Positions 34,250-45,852 of a stretch of DNA of 64,000 bases are shown piece by piece. The translations under genes were made by a program, and so were the position numbers. Location: positions 14,807,940-14,871,939 of the forward strand of contig LS997563.1 in assembly GCA_000469685.2 (NCBI GenBank), in the 5' to 3' direction. The DNA is from Haemonchus contortus. Its lineage: Eukaryota; Nematoda; Chromadorea; Rhabditida; Trichostrongylidae. The notes beneath the pieces are model-generated. The model was not told the DNA's origin, did not search any database, and saw only the letters and a program-made list of their open reading frames with translations. Numbering within the stretch: the first letter of the stretch is position 1; every line of letters begins with the position of its first letter.

Positions 34250-36874
34250 TACAATACCCTCCCTAATTATTCAAAAAAAAGGCGAAAAAGACGCGGATTC
34301 GCGTCTTTTTCGTCTTTTCTCTATAACTAGGTGGGTTTACACTTTTTTCATGTATGATGTTATATAGTTCGACTCAGCTCGTCGAGATCTATAAAATGGT
34401 GAGTTCAAAATTTGGAAAACTTCAATTTTTAAGTCCTCGATCCACCGAAGCTCCTGGGGGTAGGTCATTAGCGGCGACGCTCGCCATAATTATAACCAGA
34501 AGACATTCTCCTCCATTGGAAGTATTCAGTGAGTTGTAGGGCAGCTGTCATATTTCAAAACTGAGCAGGAAATGGACCTTTGCATTTTTCATGTTTTACT
34601 GATCATTTTGGTACCAGTTTTTTCCGAAATGGACGAATTCAGTCGCGCACCAATCTTGAACGATAGCGACTTTTTAATTCGAGAAATAGCAAATATGAGT
34701 TGATTTCCAGTGCTAGTAAATGATCTACCTACACTTCAGAAATAGTGCTTTCCTATAGTCTGCACATTGTATGCATAGGTTCAAGAATAAAAGCGTTTCT
34801 ATCGTTCAAATTCCGGTTTGCGGCATATTTTCGCAGAAAACACACGCTTTCTTGCGTTTTCAAGTAGGATTTTCGATGTTCATGAGGAACTTACGCCTAT
34901 CATCGAAAGTATTCACACTGAACTTTTTGTGAACAACCACGGATATGAGGAATAGTTACTTGTTTGGATCCTCAGGCTTCATAAATAGCTTCCGATCGTA
35001 GCCCAAAGCACAGGAGACTGAACCACATATTTTTTATTTGAAGTAAACGTATGCAATGCTACACCGTTGAAATCCATTTTCAAAAAGCTATTCAGCGGTA
35101 TGAAAACCACTTAACGAATCACACTTCGAATTAACACCTTTAGCACCATATTTCCATTCTACTCGCCACTCTGCCACCCAATTAGGCATGTGGCTCGAGT
35201 GACCGAGGCAGCATATTGATTGATTGCCTGTTTGCTTTGATGTGCGCCATCAATCGAACATCTTTAGAAATTTGCTCTCGTCATTGAATGTGCTTAATTC
35301 TAACACGCAACTGTTTCACCTCGCTTTGCAAAACAAGATGATTTTCAAGAAGTGTAAGTTTTTAGTGATAACTCCTCCCATAACACGAATTCTTCGAAGT
35401 AATTGTGGATATTCTTGTGTTTGCAACAAAAAACTTTGCAACTTGAATAATTGTATCACTTTCATGCTCACTAGTGAGACATTATAGCGGCCGCATTTGA
35501 ATGTGTAGGTTGTAAAAAAGTTTACGACTGCGGCACCATTAGTAGGCAGGCTATTGTCGGGGTGCGAAGAAACTCCTTCGGTAATTACTGTGGGAGCCGC
35601 TGAGGTCGAGGGACAATACCTGGGACCGACTCAAGGTGCTGTAACCAGCTTCTGTAGAAAGACATCGTCGGCTCCCCGAAATAGAAATGTACAAGGTATA
35701 AATGATGCTAATGCAAACTAGAAATAGGACCATCACTTCATAAAATGAATTTCAAAAGTATGACTCAACCCCAGTAGAAAAGAAATACCGTGATCTGCAA
35801 AGTGAGGTGAAACATTGCGTGTTAGAGTTGTGCACATTCAATCACAAGAGCAAATTTTTAAGAGTGTTCGATTGGTGGCGCACATCAAAGCAAACAGGCA
35901 ATCAATCAATATGCTGCCTCGGTCACTCGAGCCACATGCCTAATTGGGTGGCCGAGTGGCGAGTAGAATGGAAATATGGTGCTAAAGGTGTTAACTCGAA
36001 GTGTGATTCGTTAATCGATTTTCATACCGCTGAATAGCTTTTTGGAAATGGATTTCAACGTTGTAGCATTGCATACGTTTACTTCAAATAAAAAAATATG
36101 TGATTCAGTCTCCTGTGCTTTGGGCTGAGATCGGAAGCTATTTATGAAGCCTGAGGATCCAAACAAGTAACTATTCCTCATATCCGTGGTTGTTCACAAA
36201 AAGTTCAGTGTGAATACTTTCGATGATAGGCGTAAGTTCCTCATGAACATCGAAAATCCTACTTGAAAACGCAAGAAAACGTGTGTTTTCTGCGAAAATA
36301 TGCCGCAAACCGGAATTTGAACGATAGAAACGCTTTTATTCTTGAACTCATGCATGCAATGTGCAGACTGTAGGGAAGCACTATTTCTGAAGTGTAGGTA
36401 GATCATTACTAGCACTGGAAATCAATTCATATTTGCTATTTCTCAAATTAAAAAGTCGCTATCGTTCAAGATTGGTGCGCGACTGAATTCGTCCATTTCG
36501 GAAAAAACTGGTACCAAAATGATCAGTAAAACATGAAAAATGCAAAGGTCCATTTCCTGCTCAGTTTTGAAATATGACAGCTGCCCTACAACTCACTGAA
36601 TACTTCCAATGGAGGAGAATGTCTTCTGGTTATAATTATGGCGAGTGTCGCCGCTAATGACCTACCCCCAGGAGCTTCGGTGGATCGAGGACTTAAAAAT
36701 TGAAGTTTTCCAAATTTTGAACTCACCATTTTATAGATATCGACGAGCTGAGTCGAACTATAGAACATCATGCATGAAAAAAGTGTAAACCCACCTAGTT
36801 ATAGAGAAAAGACGAAAAAGACGCGAATCCTCGTCTTTTTCGCCTTTTTTTGAATAATTAGGGAGGGTATTGTA
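34250..36874. mobile_element. large foldback element, ~1.08 kb inverted arms
   Basis: The left arm (34250-35330) and right arm (35796-36874) are reverse complements of very high identity; long stretches are identical and differences are isolated substitutions or one-base indels. Both ends read TACAATACCCTCCCTAATTA and are flanked by or begin with TA, which fits a TA target duplication and an internal terminus CAATACCCTCCC, as in Tc1/mariner-type elements. A subterminal palindrome AAAAAGACGCG/CGCGTCTTTTT lies 30-60 bases inside each end, with one arm mutated. A 465 bp loop separates the arms. The same 61-residue open frame appears in both arms because of the symmetry. No intact transposase is visible. 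Confidence 0.92.
35331..35795. other. loop of the foldback element
   Basis: Unique DNA between the arms. Open frames run into it from the left arm (ending 35487), and a short plus-strand stretch near 35490-35535 has closely spaced Cys codons (FECVGCKKVYDC). This could be a degraded zinc-binding remnant of a transposase, but no family can be named. Confidence 0.4.
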
Positions 36875-39800
36875 CTAGCATGAGATCCTCATTTTGAACT
36901 TTTTTTGGTTCTTTGTAAGGTAGTGTTTTCCCTTTCCTGACACGTTCGACACTCTAATGGAGGAGGTGCGTACCACAAAAACTCGATTGAAGCTTTCCAT
37001 CACTTATTCATTACTTCAACAGTCGATATTAATTCACATGACAAGTGGGCTTTCATGTCCCTACATGCATTTAGGCCCTTGTCTGGATACACCCAAACAG
37101 TGTAGATCAGCGCTAGACAACTTATTTTATTGTTTAAGCTTTACAGTGCACCCTAATCGGCCTCGTAGATTCCGGACAATTGAAGGGAACCTTCCCTTCT
37201 GCTGGAAGCTTACGGCCCACTATCTACGCATTGCTTCGGATTTATGTTAACACCTTTCCTTTTACTTAATTGGCAATGGTGTATGGTGTTGTGGTGAGTT
37301 CTAAACAAAACAATCTGTTCTGCTCTTCCAGAAAGCGCTTGCCACGTAAGGAACCCATAGATCACAATTCAATTACCCTGGTAAGAAAGATTTATGGTCG
37401 CATGGATACTGACAGACGAAATTCGCTGCATGCAGTGATGGCGACTCCTCCGCTGAATGCTTCTTTTCTCCCCCGCCCCCATGAGCAATTATGCAAAAGT
37501 TCTAGCACGAGACGCATCCGAATGAAGAGTCAAGGCTTTCAGAACTCCTTGGAGAAAAGGAATTCCAAATGACTCTGAAGCGAAATCCATTATTTCAAAA
37601 AATAATTGATCAATATCTTTCCTAGTGGAGCTATTTTAAGCCGATTGTCTCATGCTAAGCGTTAATTGAGATTGTGGTTCCAATTTCAACCGTATTGTGT
37701 TTGATTAGTGTCGTGCGGCTGTCAATAACGTGCGCACTCCGCCCACACAGATGGTGGCCACGCCCTAACTCAGTGCTGCCGTTCCAGGAAATTCCTTACC
37801 GACGATGAGCAGTCAGTTGGCTATGCCAAATCCAACGTCCACATGTCATCATACCCATCATCTCATCATTGTTGACTTTCTCCCATCCCATCCTACCACT
37901 GCTGCTCAAGAAGCGTCCCTCCAGAACTACTTCATGTAATTCTACTGTAGTTTGAGGTTCCTTCTCCTCTATAACACTCAGCTATTGACAATGGTTAGAC
38001 TTCGAGAGACTCGGCTCATTTCCTGTCATTTGAATCATCACTGCCATTGTGTCTTGAAAGTGCATCCTCGGAAAACTGAAACCGCATCAATATTAGGAGC
38101 AGCGAGCATTAAGAATGAGGAGCCCTCTCGGTATTGGCATAGCCTTAGCAGCACGAGCTCGTGAAAGTGTCATTCCATCAAAACCCTCACAGTTAGACTA
38201 ATTGATGGCCCTTCATTGGATTGGCATTTTCTGGGGGCTAGCCTTCCTAAACTGTCTCGTCACTGCATTCAGTAAGGCTGGGACTATAGTCTCGGCAAGG
38301 AAGACTGTCTTGGGACTAGCGAAGCGGTGTAGCTTGAACTCACTTACCACCTTTCAGTCAAGCGGATGTAGCAGAATTGGTGGGTGGTCTATGGACTGAT
38401 CCTCGCCTACTCAGTAAAGCCTACTATACCCCTGAGATTGATCCCTGGTGACAACATTCTCATGGGAATAATTAGCTAATACCACTGCCGAGCACTAACC
38501 CCTCGTAGGGAAGCTCTTCCATTACCGAGCGCATATATATGGAAGCTGTAGGGGATGCAGGGCTGACGAAGTTCACAACCTTTAGACTTTAATTTATTCT
38601 ACCGTAAGTTGTTAAGATAAGGGCAGATGATCAGGTAGTTGCCTGAGTTGCTGAGGACAGTGACGGATTGGTAAATTCCAGGACTTTATGAAGAAATTCT
38701 TCTGAAGTTTTCTGATTTCGCCGGTCAGCCACAATGCTCCATCTGTCTGATCAACTGCTTTGATTCAACGGCAACGTCATAAACACTCCTTCTATTTTTT
38801 CGGAGTTGTTGTTTTTCTTGCTCCATTCGCTTCGCCCCAATCTTGTGATATGGCTGAATAGGCCCCAGGTGGCCGCATTTGGCCTTACTGACGTCAGTTA
38901 TCCGGCTAATCGTCAGCCCCGGCTCCGAGCCGATTCCTTTACATAGAAGATTACATTCTTATAAACTCATGATCTATTATTTTTGGGCACCATACAAGTT
39001 AGTCGATTCTATCACAGCGGAAAAGCTTTTATACTCGAAAATGCCATTAAAGATGTCTAAGATGTCATACTTTTAGTAATTTGTATGTTTTTCTCGGCAG
39101 CCGTTGATCTGCATAATGCCTTTAAATGTTTCTTCACCTATGGGTGGATAAAGTTCGTCTGTGTAATCAATTAGAGGATGTTTTGGTGTTTAACTAACCG
39201 GAGATTTGAGATTGTAAGAAAAAGGGCACGGGAGATAAGGAAGTGGGGAAACATGAATAAGTTGGGAGTAAGACCGTATTGGGGAGCTTGTTTGGTTGCG
39301 GGATCCAAACACTTTAAAAGGTGGTAATTTGTATTTGATTACGAGAAAACAGATGATTTCACAAGACTCCCGAGAATGCAGTTTCCTGCTGATGCTCTTC
39401 CCTTGATGCTCAATGGAGCGAAGAACTCCGGATGCTTTAGCTACGTGTCTCTGGGTTAGGAAATTTACATGATGGATGACCCGGCTCTGAAGAATAGCAA
39501 GCTAAATGGGAGGCTTCTAGGAACATCGAAAAAATGCTGAAGACGGATTGGGCGGAACTGCTTGCATTACGGCAGACTTCTATTTAGGAATTCGATTGCA
39601 TCTGGGATGGGTTTGCTTTCAGAGTCATTAACGAATGGACTATACTAAGAATTCATGGAGGCGCAAAAGTGCGGGGGAGTTTTCGCAGTTTCCCCAGCGA
39701 ATTAAGTCCTGAGACATTGGCACCGTGCCAAGGAATTCGCCCTCTGGTGGGATGTATAAACCAGGCTATTTTCTGACGTCTGATGGATCACAACAGAAAC

Positions 39801-42800
39801 CACCCGAACTCCTTTGACTAACGAAATTCTTGAAATCAGTAATTGGCTAGAATCAAGACTTCTGGAGCTGGCAAAAGCGATTTCTGCCTTTTGAAAACCT
39901 CTTCTGCTCGGCTGTTTTTTGGGTCGGAAATCTTTGAATGGTGAATAATTGATCGGCACTAGGTAGATGCAAAGGAGGATTGTTCTGAATTGCGTCTTCA
40001 ATTTTCAATTATGGGAATCTTTGGGTTTTCGGTGTCATGTAATTCTAGCCTTCATTCATCCATTACATCATCCCACTCGAATATAATAGCAAAGCGTCTC
40101 GATATGTTAAAGGTGCAATAGGCCTCTGCATTGATAAAGAGAACTATTGATGATATTTGGTGTTTATTATTTCGGGCTGGATTTAGGGGTTAGGCGTTTC
40201 AGTGTATTTTCAAAGAAATTCGCTCATTAGAGATGCCACCACACGTGCTGTCTACCATCCGCTACATGTCTGATTGCAGTTAGGTTTGGAATGGGTTTTA
40301 CTTGATTAAACAGTCTTTCTCCACTTCCAGCTATGCCTTCAACTAACCTAAGCAAGCAGTTAGTTGATCGTCCATTCTACCATCCGATTCATTTATTCGC
40401 CACTCTTCCATAAACCCTTAAACTCAAGCCACAACCTCATTTTCAAGTGTCTAGTTTAAAAGGAATTCCTTTCATACTACCCTTATATCCTTCCATTACA
40501 CCCTCCCATATTCTTCGTTCGAGCTATGAAGAGCATCCTGGACTGGAAAAGTACAGTGAAAGTGTTGTGACGGGTAATCGTACTGTCCATGATCCTGTAG
40601 CAAACTTTTCCACAGCATTTCAATGCAGATAATGATTTCGGCCTTCCAGCATCACGTATGTGCGATTTCACTTTGAAAATTATTTTCCCTTCTGATTTTG
40701 AGCTACATATGGAAAATGGAAGAGAACTCAATCAACACGAGAGGTGTATTATTCTCACGCAATGTTTGATGGAAATCCGTACAAGCCAAACAAGTCCCTC
40801 ACATACCTGGCCTTAAGTAATTTGAAGTATGTAAGCCTCACAAAAACACCGAAAAACCACTTGGAATACGTTTTTTTATGGTTTCCGTCATGTCAATTCG
40901 CTGTGATTTCGCTCCCGCCCTGTCAACAACATTCTCTGAATTTGTTCACCTTTTGCAACTGTTTCAAGCCGTTCTCGGTCACCCAGTAGCTTTGTTGTTT
41001 CTTCTAATAAAATCAATTTCAAATAAAGCGTTTTTACGCCACTAGAGCGAAGAAATATTTATTGAAATCCGACAAGAATCAGGAAATCTCCCTCAACAGC
41101 TCTTAAACATCCATTAACGGCTCCGGGAATATCCTGATGTTTCGAAATAGATAATATCGAACGGGCAATGTAGATGGGCTGTCCTAGGAAGAAAAACATG
41201 CTGTTTTTCTATTTGATCAATGGTGATGATATTTGATTTTTAATACCGCGATTAAGATGTCTAACAACAGTACATAAAGATAAGGCTTTAAGAAAAAGCT
41301 TGTTTGTTCTGCTTCCTTTTCCTTTGGGAGCTAGTGTCTTTCACAATCCCGGCGCTTGGTTTCCTGGCAAGAAAAGCTCTGTCTATAGGGATTTCAGTGA
41401 CAGCTGTATTTCTGATTATGGGCGACATCAGTCAGTGAATATAGGGTCCTCGTATGTCTTTCGTGATTAATGTTCCTACGTCCAATCTCAGGCTATCGAA
41501 TTACCTCGCTAGAATGGCCCTTTGGGGGAGTGCTAAACCATTAAGAAGAGTGCTGTTCTTGATGAAGGGTAGAACGTCGAGAATACCTCACTTCTTCATT
41601 CAGCAGCGGAGTTATGAAGCGCTGAATGTGAATTGTCTTACTTAAGGCTAAGCACCGCATGCGGTTTTGTCCGGAATTGCAACTATGCTTATCCGCGCGT
41701 TTTGTCTATAAGCTCAAATGGCCCCTTCAACAATTTGCTGAAAACCGAAGCATATGAAAAGAAGTAAGAATCCCTCAATAAACTGACTGTGATGAGAGTT
41801 ACCTGAGCTCAGAGTGAAAGAGAAATTGGTCAGCCTTAGCGGGACTTGGTCTCAGTCCTTTCTGTGTGACCACGGAACTTCATACACCATATGCTTACTT
41901 TTCCTTGGGCCCTCTCTACTTCTATGTTCTACGCATCGAGAAAAAGTGGCTAAATTTAAGGAACACTTGATTTCAAGCTTTCTCTGAGGTGGAACATTTA
42001 AAGCTCTTCTTATACCAGGCATTGTAATCTGAAATGCTAAAATGCAAATTGCATGGACTATCCTATTTCAAGAACGCTTCCAATTGGGCGCACAGCATAG
42101 TTGCGTGCCCAATACTTACATGGGCATATGTACTACGGTTAAAATTAATGATTAACGAGAAGCTTCCTAGTCTTTCGTCCCCCAAAAAAACTTTTTCAAA
42201 CTCACCGTAGCCCGTTTTTGTCTGGTGATCTCGTTCTGTCAAAAATTCATCACGAGAACTCAGCTCCCCGTGCAACTCCCTTGATCGGAGATCAGTTGAG
42301 ACCAGCTTTCTCAAAAAATTCGAAGCCAGTGCGCCCAAAATCCTCGCTATATGTGCTTTGTTTTCAATTAAGCTTCTTTCTGAAATACGTCTTTGATCGG
42401 ATTTTCCCCAAGAAGGATATCTCAACCACCTCATTTTTTCAGAATTTGCTTTTCTTTGAACCACTCTCAAGATTGCGATAGTCTCGGAGCTCTCAAAACA
42501 AAAGGAAAAGTTCGCTAAGAAGGTAGAGGGAAGTTTTAAATTGGACTAAACAAAAACCTGGTGGTAAGTGCTAAAAACTTTTGGCGGTCTGGAAGATACG
42601 AGGGATCGAAGGAGGCTTATCGATCAATCCTTGAGAAGCTACGGAGGAATGTTTCTTGGCAACAGCTCCCAAATTTCACTTTCCGGGTTAGGAAATATCT
42701 TGGAACGGAGAACATTGTTACAAAAAAGTCAAAAATACAGAAGGCCCAGGTTTCAGTCTTGATGAGTTGCCACGAAACAAGAATGCGGAAGATAACAAAT

Positions 42801-43414
42801 AGCAATTGATTAAGTCTAGTGTGCTACTTTTTTGCCTGATGTGGGTTCATGACATGTGATTTTCAATGTTAGAGACTGAGGTGACTTGTTAGGCAAACAA
42901 TAGTCTACGAAGGTGAGCTGCCACGTAGAAGGCAATTTGTCTGTTCCCATTCCTTTTGAGAGACAGAGTGCTTTACAAATTTGGAACTTTTTTACCAAAT
43001 GCAAACTCAGAAGTCGTCTTTTGTCCCTGAGCACTTTTTCTTTCCAATGATCTTATTTCATTTATTGAAATAGCGTAAATCAAACAAAGCATTTGAAGCA
43101 AATACATTGTGTTGCGAGAGGGTTTACTCGCTAAACAGATTTTTTACCTACAAGGGTAGCAAACTGAACGAAAAAGCGCTGGCCGTAAGCGTATGTAGCT
43201 GGACGAGGCATAATTGAGTAGAAGCTTTGAAAATTGATGACGGCAAATTCGTTTTCGGTCAACGCGCCACAACCCTGCCAGATATGTCCCCTAGGCGTGA
43301 GATATTTGGAGAAGTGAGAATGAAATCTATCGCTATCATCATCACTGTTAAGTCAGGTCAATCTTTTTGTTGGAGATTGTGTATTGGGTAGAGCTGATAT
43401 ACTGCTGTTCCAAG
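36875..43414. other. no supported gene
   Basis: About 6.5 kb of mixed-composition DNA. Possible exon-like pieces, such as 37334-37380 between an acceptor (CTCTTCCAG) and a GTAAGA donor, or overlapping frames at 42561-42809, cannot be linked. No repeat seen elsewhere in the window occurs here. Confidence 0.45.
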
Positions 43415-43556
43415 TTCTTGGTAGCTGGTTTGAATCCCTGTTTCGGATGATGAAAATGTGGGATTCGAGCGATGATCTTGTTGCTTCTTCGCGAGCTCGT
43501 AGAGCATATATTAGACGGCTCGACTGCAGGGATGAGCTAAATCGGTTACAGAATCG
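43415..43556 (+). CDS. possible isolated exon, unidentified
   Basis: A 142-base frame lies between a weak acceptor (CTGTTCCAAG) and a good donor (GTGAGT). The composition looks coding: 'WFESLFRMMKMWDSSDD' then 'RARRAYIRRLDCRDELNRLQ', charged and probably helical. No partner exons with matching phase were found, so it stays a candidate. Confidence 0.3.
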
Positions 43557-45675
43557 GTGAGTACTCTCAAACCAAGCAAATGAGTAGAGCTGGCATTACA
43601 CACAAGCTGGTAGAGAATCCTGTGTCACCCTGACACTTTCCATTGAAACACATCATGGGCATACCGGAAAGTGCCGTAAGGCTGTAAACAACAGACCAAA
43701 AACAAAATAGGGTAGAGCTGACTGACAAACGACCGATGATATTTGCACGTTTAAATTAGCAGCTAAACGCGAACATATCAATCAAGCTAATTTCTTCCCA
43801 TGGTGGTAGTTTGCGATGGAATGCTGAATACTGATGATTTTCCCCCAAAGAAGGGCACATCCGAGAACCGATAGAGTGTCTATCACGCTTACATTATCGT
43901 GTCTGAGCGCTTGGGATCTTCCTATCTTCCTAAAGAAGGGCATCGAGTGATTCTCAGGGTTAGTGCAGGTGAATCGTTCGATTATATTTGCAGAATACGT
44001 GCTAGAGAAAATGGAGGTGAGAAAAGTTGATGCACCTTCTGAAGTGAAAATGACAACAAGAGAGATGGTGTGCTAACAGCGATCCCTGCCTTTCTTAAGT
44101 TCATATTAGAAGTAAAAAAAACTGACTTCAGGTCATGAGGGTGGGCACGATTAATGAAAACCAAGAAACTGGCCATCTTGTAACAAAAAAGCACAATACT
44201 GTCAAGAAAAAAGTTCGTCGTCCACCCTGCTGTAGTTGGTGACCTGAAAGGCAGTATCAGTGGCAGCAGCGAAGGATCGAAAGTAATCTTGGAGCAAAAG
44301 AGCCAAAGCAACGGAGCCGAAATGATGAAAAATTCTTAGCTATCGCCATCCGTGATAGAATCTCTCCATAGATGTGAGATGGAAGGCAACATCAAACAAA
44401 CAGCACATACTCCAAAGTACACATTAATGCGCAATTATGATTTACACCAAAGTGCTTTCGAATTAAGACGTGGCTTCGAAAAACCAATAATTAGTGGCTA
44501 ATTTAGCAATGAATCTCCTTCAAGCTGTCACGGCCAAGTGGAGAGAAGCTGCTGAACGATTTTGATGAGGCCTGCCCAATACTCGAGCTCTATAGAGAAG
44601 ACTGCTAGAGGGGAACCTGTCAATTCAGATGGGCAGCATATCCCGCTCAGCCAAATATTTCTCATGCGGCTTGGCTCCTAATTTCCTATGATCGATGATT
44701 TCTATTGCTGTACCGAGTGCTGGAAGGCCAAATCCAAACTTTTGCAGTGTTCCCATCGAAAGTTAACCCCAAGTCCCTTCGTCTTCCCAAGTCTCAAATT
44801 TTCATTTGTGACGAAATATTTCGTTCCGTTTTCGACAATCGTGAGCGTTACTGAAGCTTTATCCGCTTACATCTGTAAAGGCTGCCGATGGGCTGGTACT
44901 GCTCAGTGAGTACTGACTGAGCAGCAAATAGAACAAGCAAATTTCGAAAAGCTGGTGGCTTCACTTCCCAACAAATATCTATTCTGAAAGACTTGTCTGA
45001 GAGTTGCCATATGAGCAGAACAATGGAGCACAATTGAAAGGGCCCGCCAGCTGCAACAAAGCTCCGAGGAATCGACTGCATTGAAAACTCCAAGGGTGAG
45101 CAGCTTCAGCCTCCTTCCCTCCTTCTACTAATGTTTTCTTAATGTGGTAATAGGAAGAGTAGCTTCCTTGGACTTTTCCATGTAGATGTCTGCTTGAGCG
45201 CCATTTCGACAGGCAGATTCATAACTGAGATATTTTTCTCTCCAGTAATCCTATCACCTGACTGAAGGGGTATGCACTAACTGAGGATTAATCTTATTCG
45301 CTTGCACTTACAATTCCTTCTACAATTAGGAAAGGTATACGAGGAACGATCCATTTTTTGAGGTCTGCTGACGGAATTTCCGTTCCATCTCACTACCCTT
45401 TCAAGCCCATATCCCTCCTATTGATGTCTTTAATGTTTCCCATTCATTGTCCATTATGACATCATTCTGAAATCCGCGAACACTCAGTAAAACTAGTAAA
45501 AAACCAAGTGCAATTCGACGAATGATTCGCCCCGCAATTGCCGCCTCCAGCTTGCTCTCTTCATTTTCGTTTTTCTCGCTTTTCCCTTATTTCGTTCATC
45601 TCTCTCTCGTTCTTGTCGCATGTGTGAATGAGGGGCTGATGGGTGCCAGAACCTCAGAAGCCCATACGATTCAGC
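43557..45675. other. intergenic region upstream of the alpha2delta gene
   Basis: No exon chain is supported. The promoter of the downstream gene should lie here or further upstream, but no clear core element can be pointed out; nematode promoters are usually not recognisable by eye. Confidence 0.4.
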
Positions 45676-45709
45676 TTCGTTTCAGATGATGTCCTCTAGT
45701 CAACGATAA
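45676..45709 (+). promoter_or_regulatory. probable trans-splice acceptor and uORF
   Basis: CTTCGTTTCAG ends at 45685, a consensus nematode acceptor only 23 bases before the start codon at 45709. No upstream coding exon is needed, so it probably receives a spliced leader. The first bases after it, 45686-45709, form a seven-codon ORF (MMSSSQR, stop) whose TAA overlaps the main ATG as TAATG. That arrangement would require leaky scanning or reinitiation and could lower translation. Confidence 0.55.
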
Positions 45710-45852
45710 TGTCCGTAGGGTTGTGTCGTCTCGTCGTCTGGCTGCTCATCGGATGGCGCCCATGCGTCGTAGCTGACAACACCCTCGTCACCTTCGCCGA
45801 GCTGCTCGTTAGTCGATTCGAGGAGCAGTCAAGAGCGAAATTGCTGGATGAG
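45709..45852 (+). CDS. unc-36: alpha2delta exon 1: signal peptide
   Basis: 48 codons. A Met, an Arg and a hydrophobic core (VVWLLIGW) are followed by a small-residue cleavage site (CVVA before DN), a classical signal peptide. The mature N-terminus 'VTFAELLVSRFEEQ' resembles the start of the VWA-N region in the family. The exon ends at GAG with a GTTAGG donor in phase 0 and joins 46714 in frame. This start was chosen because it gives the signal peptide. Confidence 0.85.

Noticed and set aside
34354..34539. 61-residue frame, repeated on the minus strand at 36586-36771
   Set aside because: The two are the same sequence in the two arms of the foldback element; no domain and no evidence of expression.
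42063..42470. 135-codon minus-strand frame
   Set aside because: Hydrophilic and without domain, acceptor or partner exons; overlapping plus frames of similar length suggest chance.
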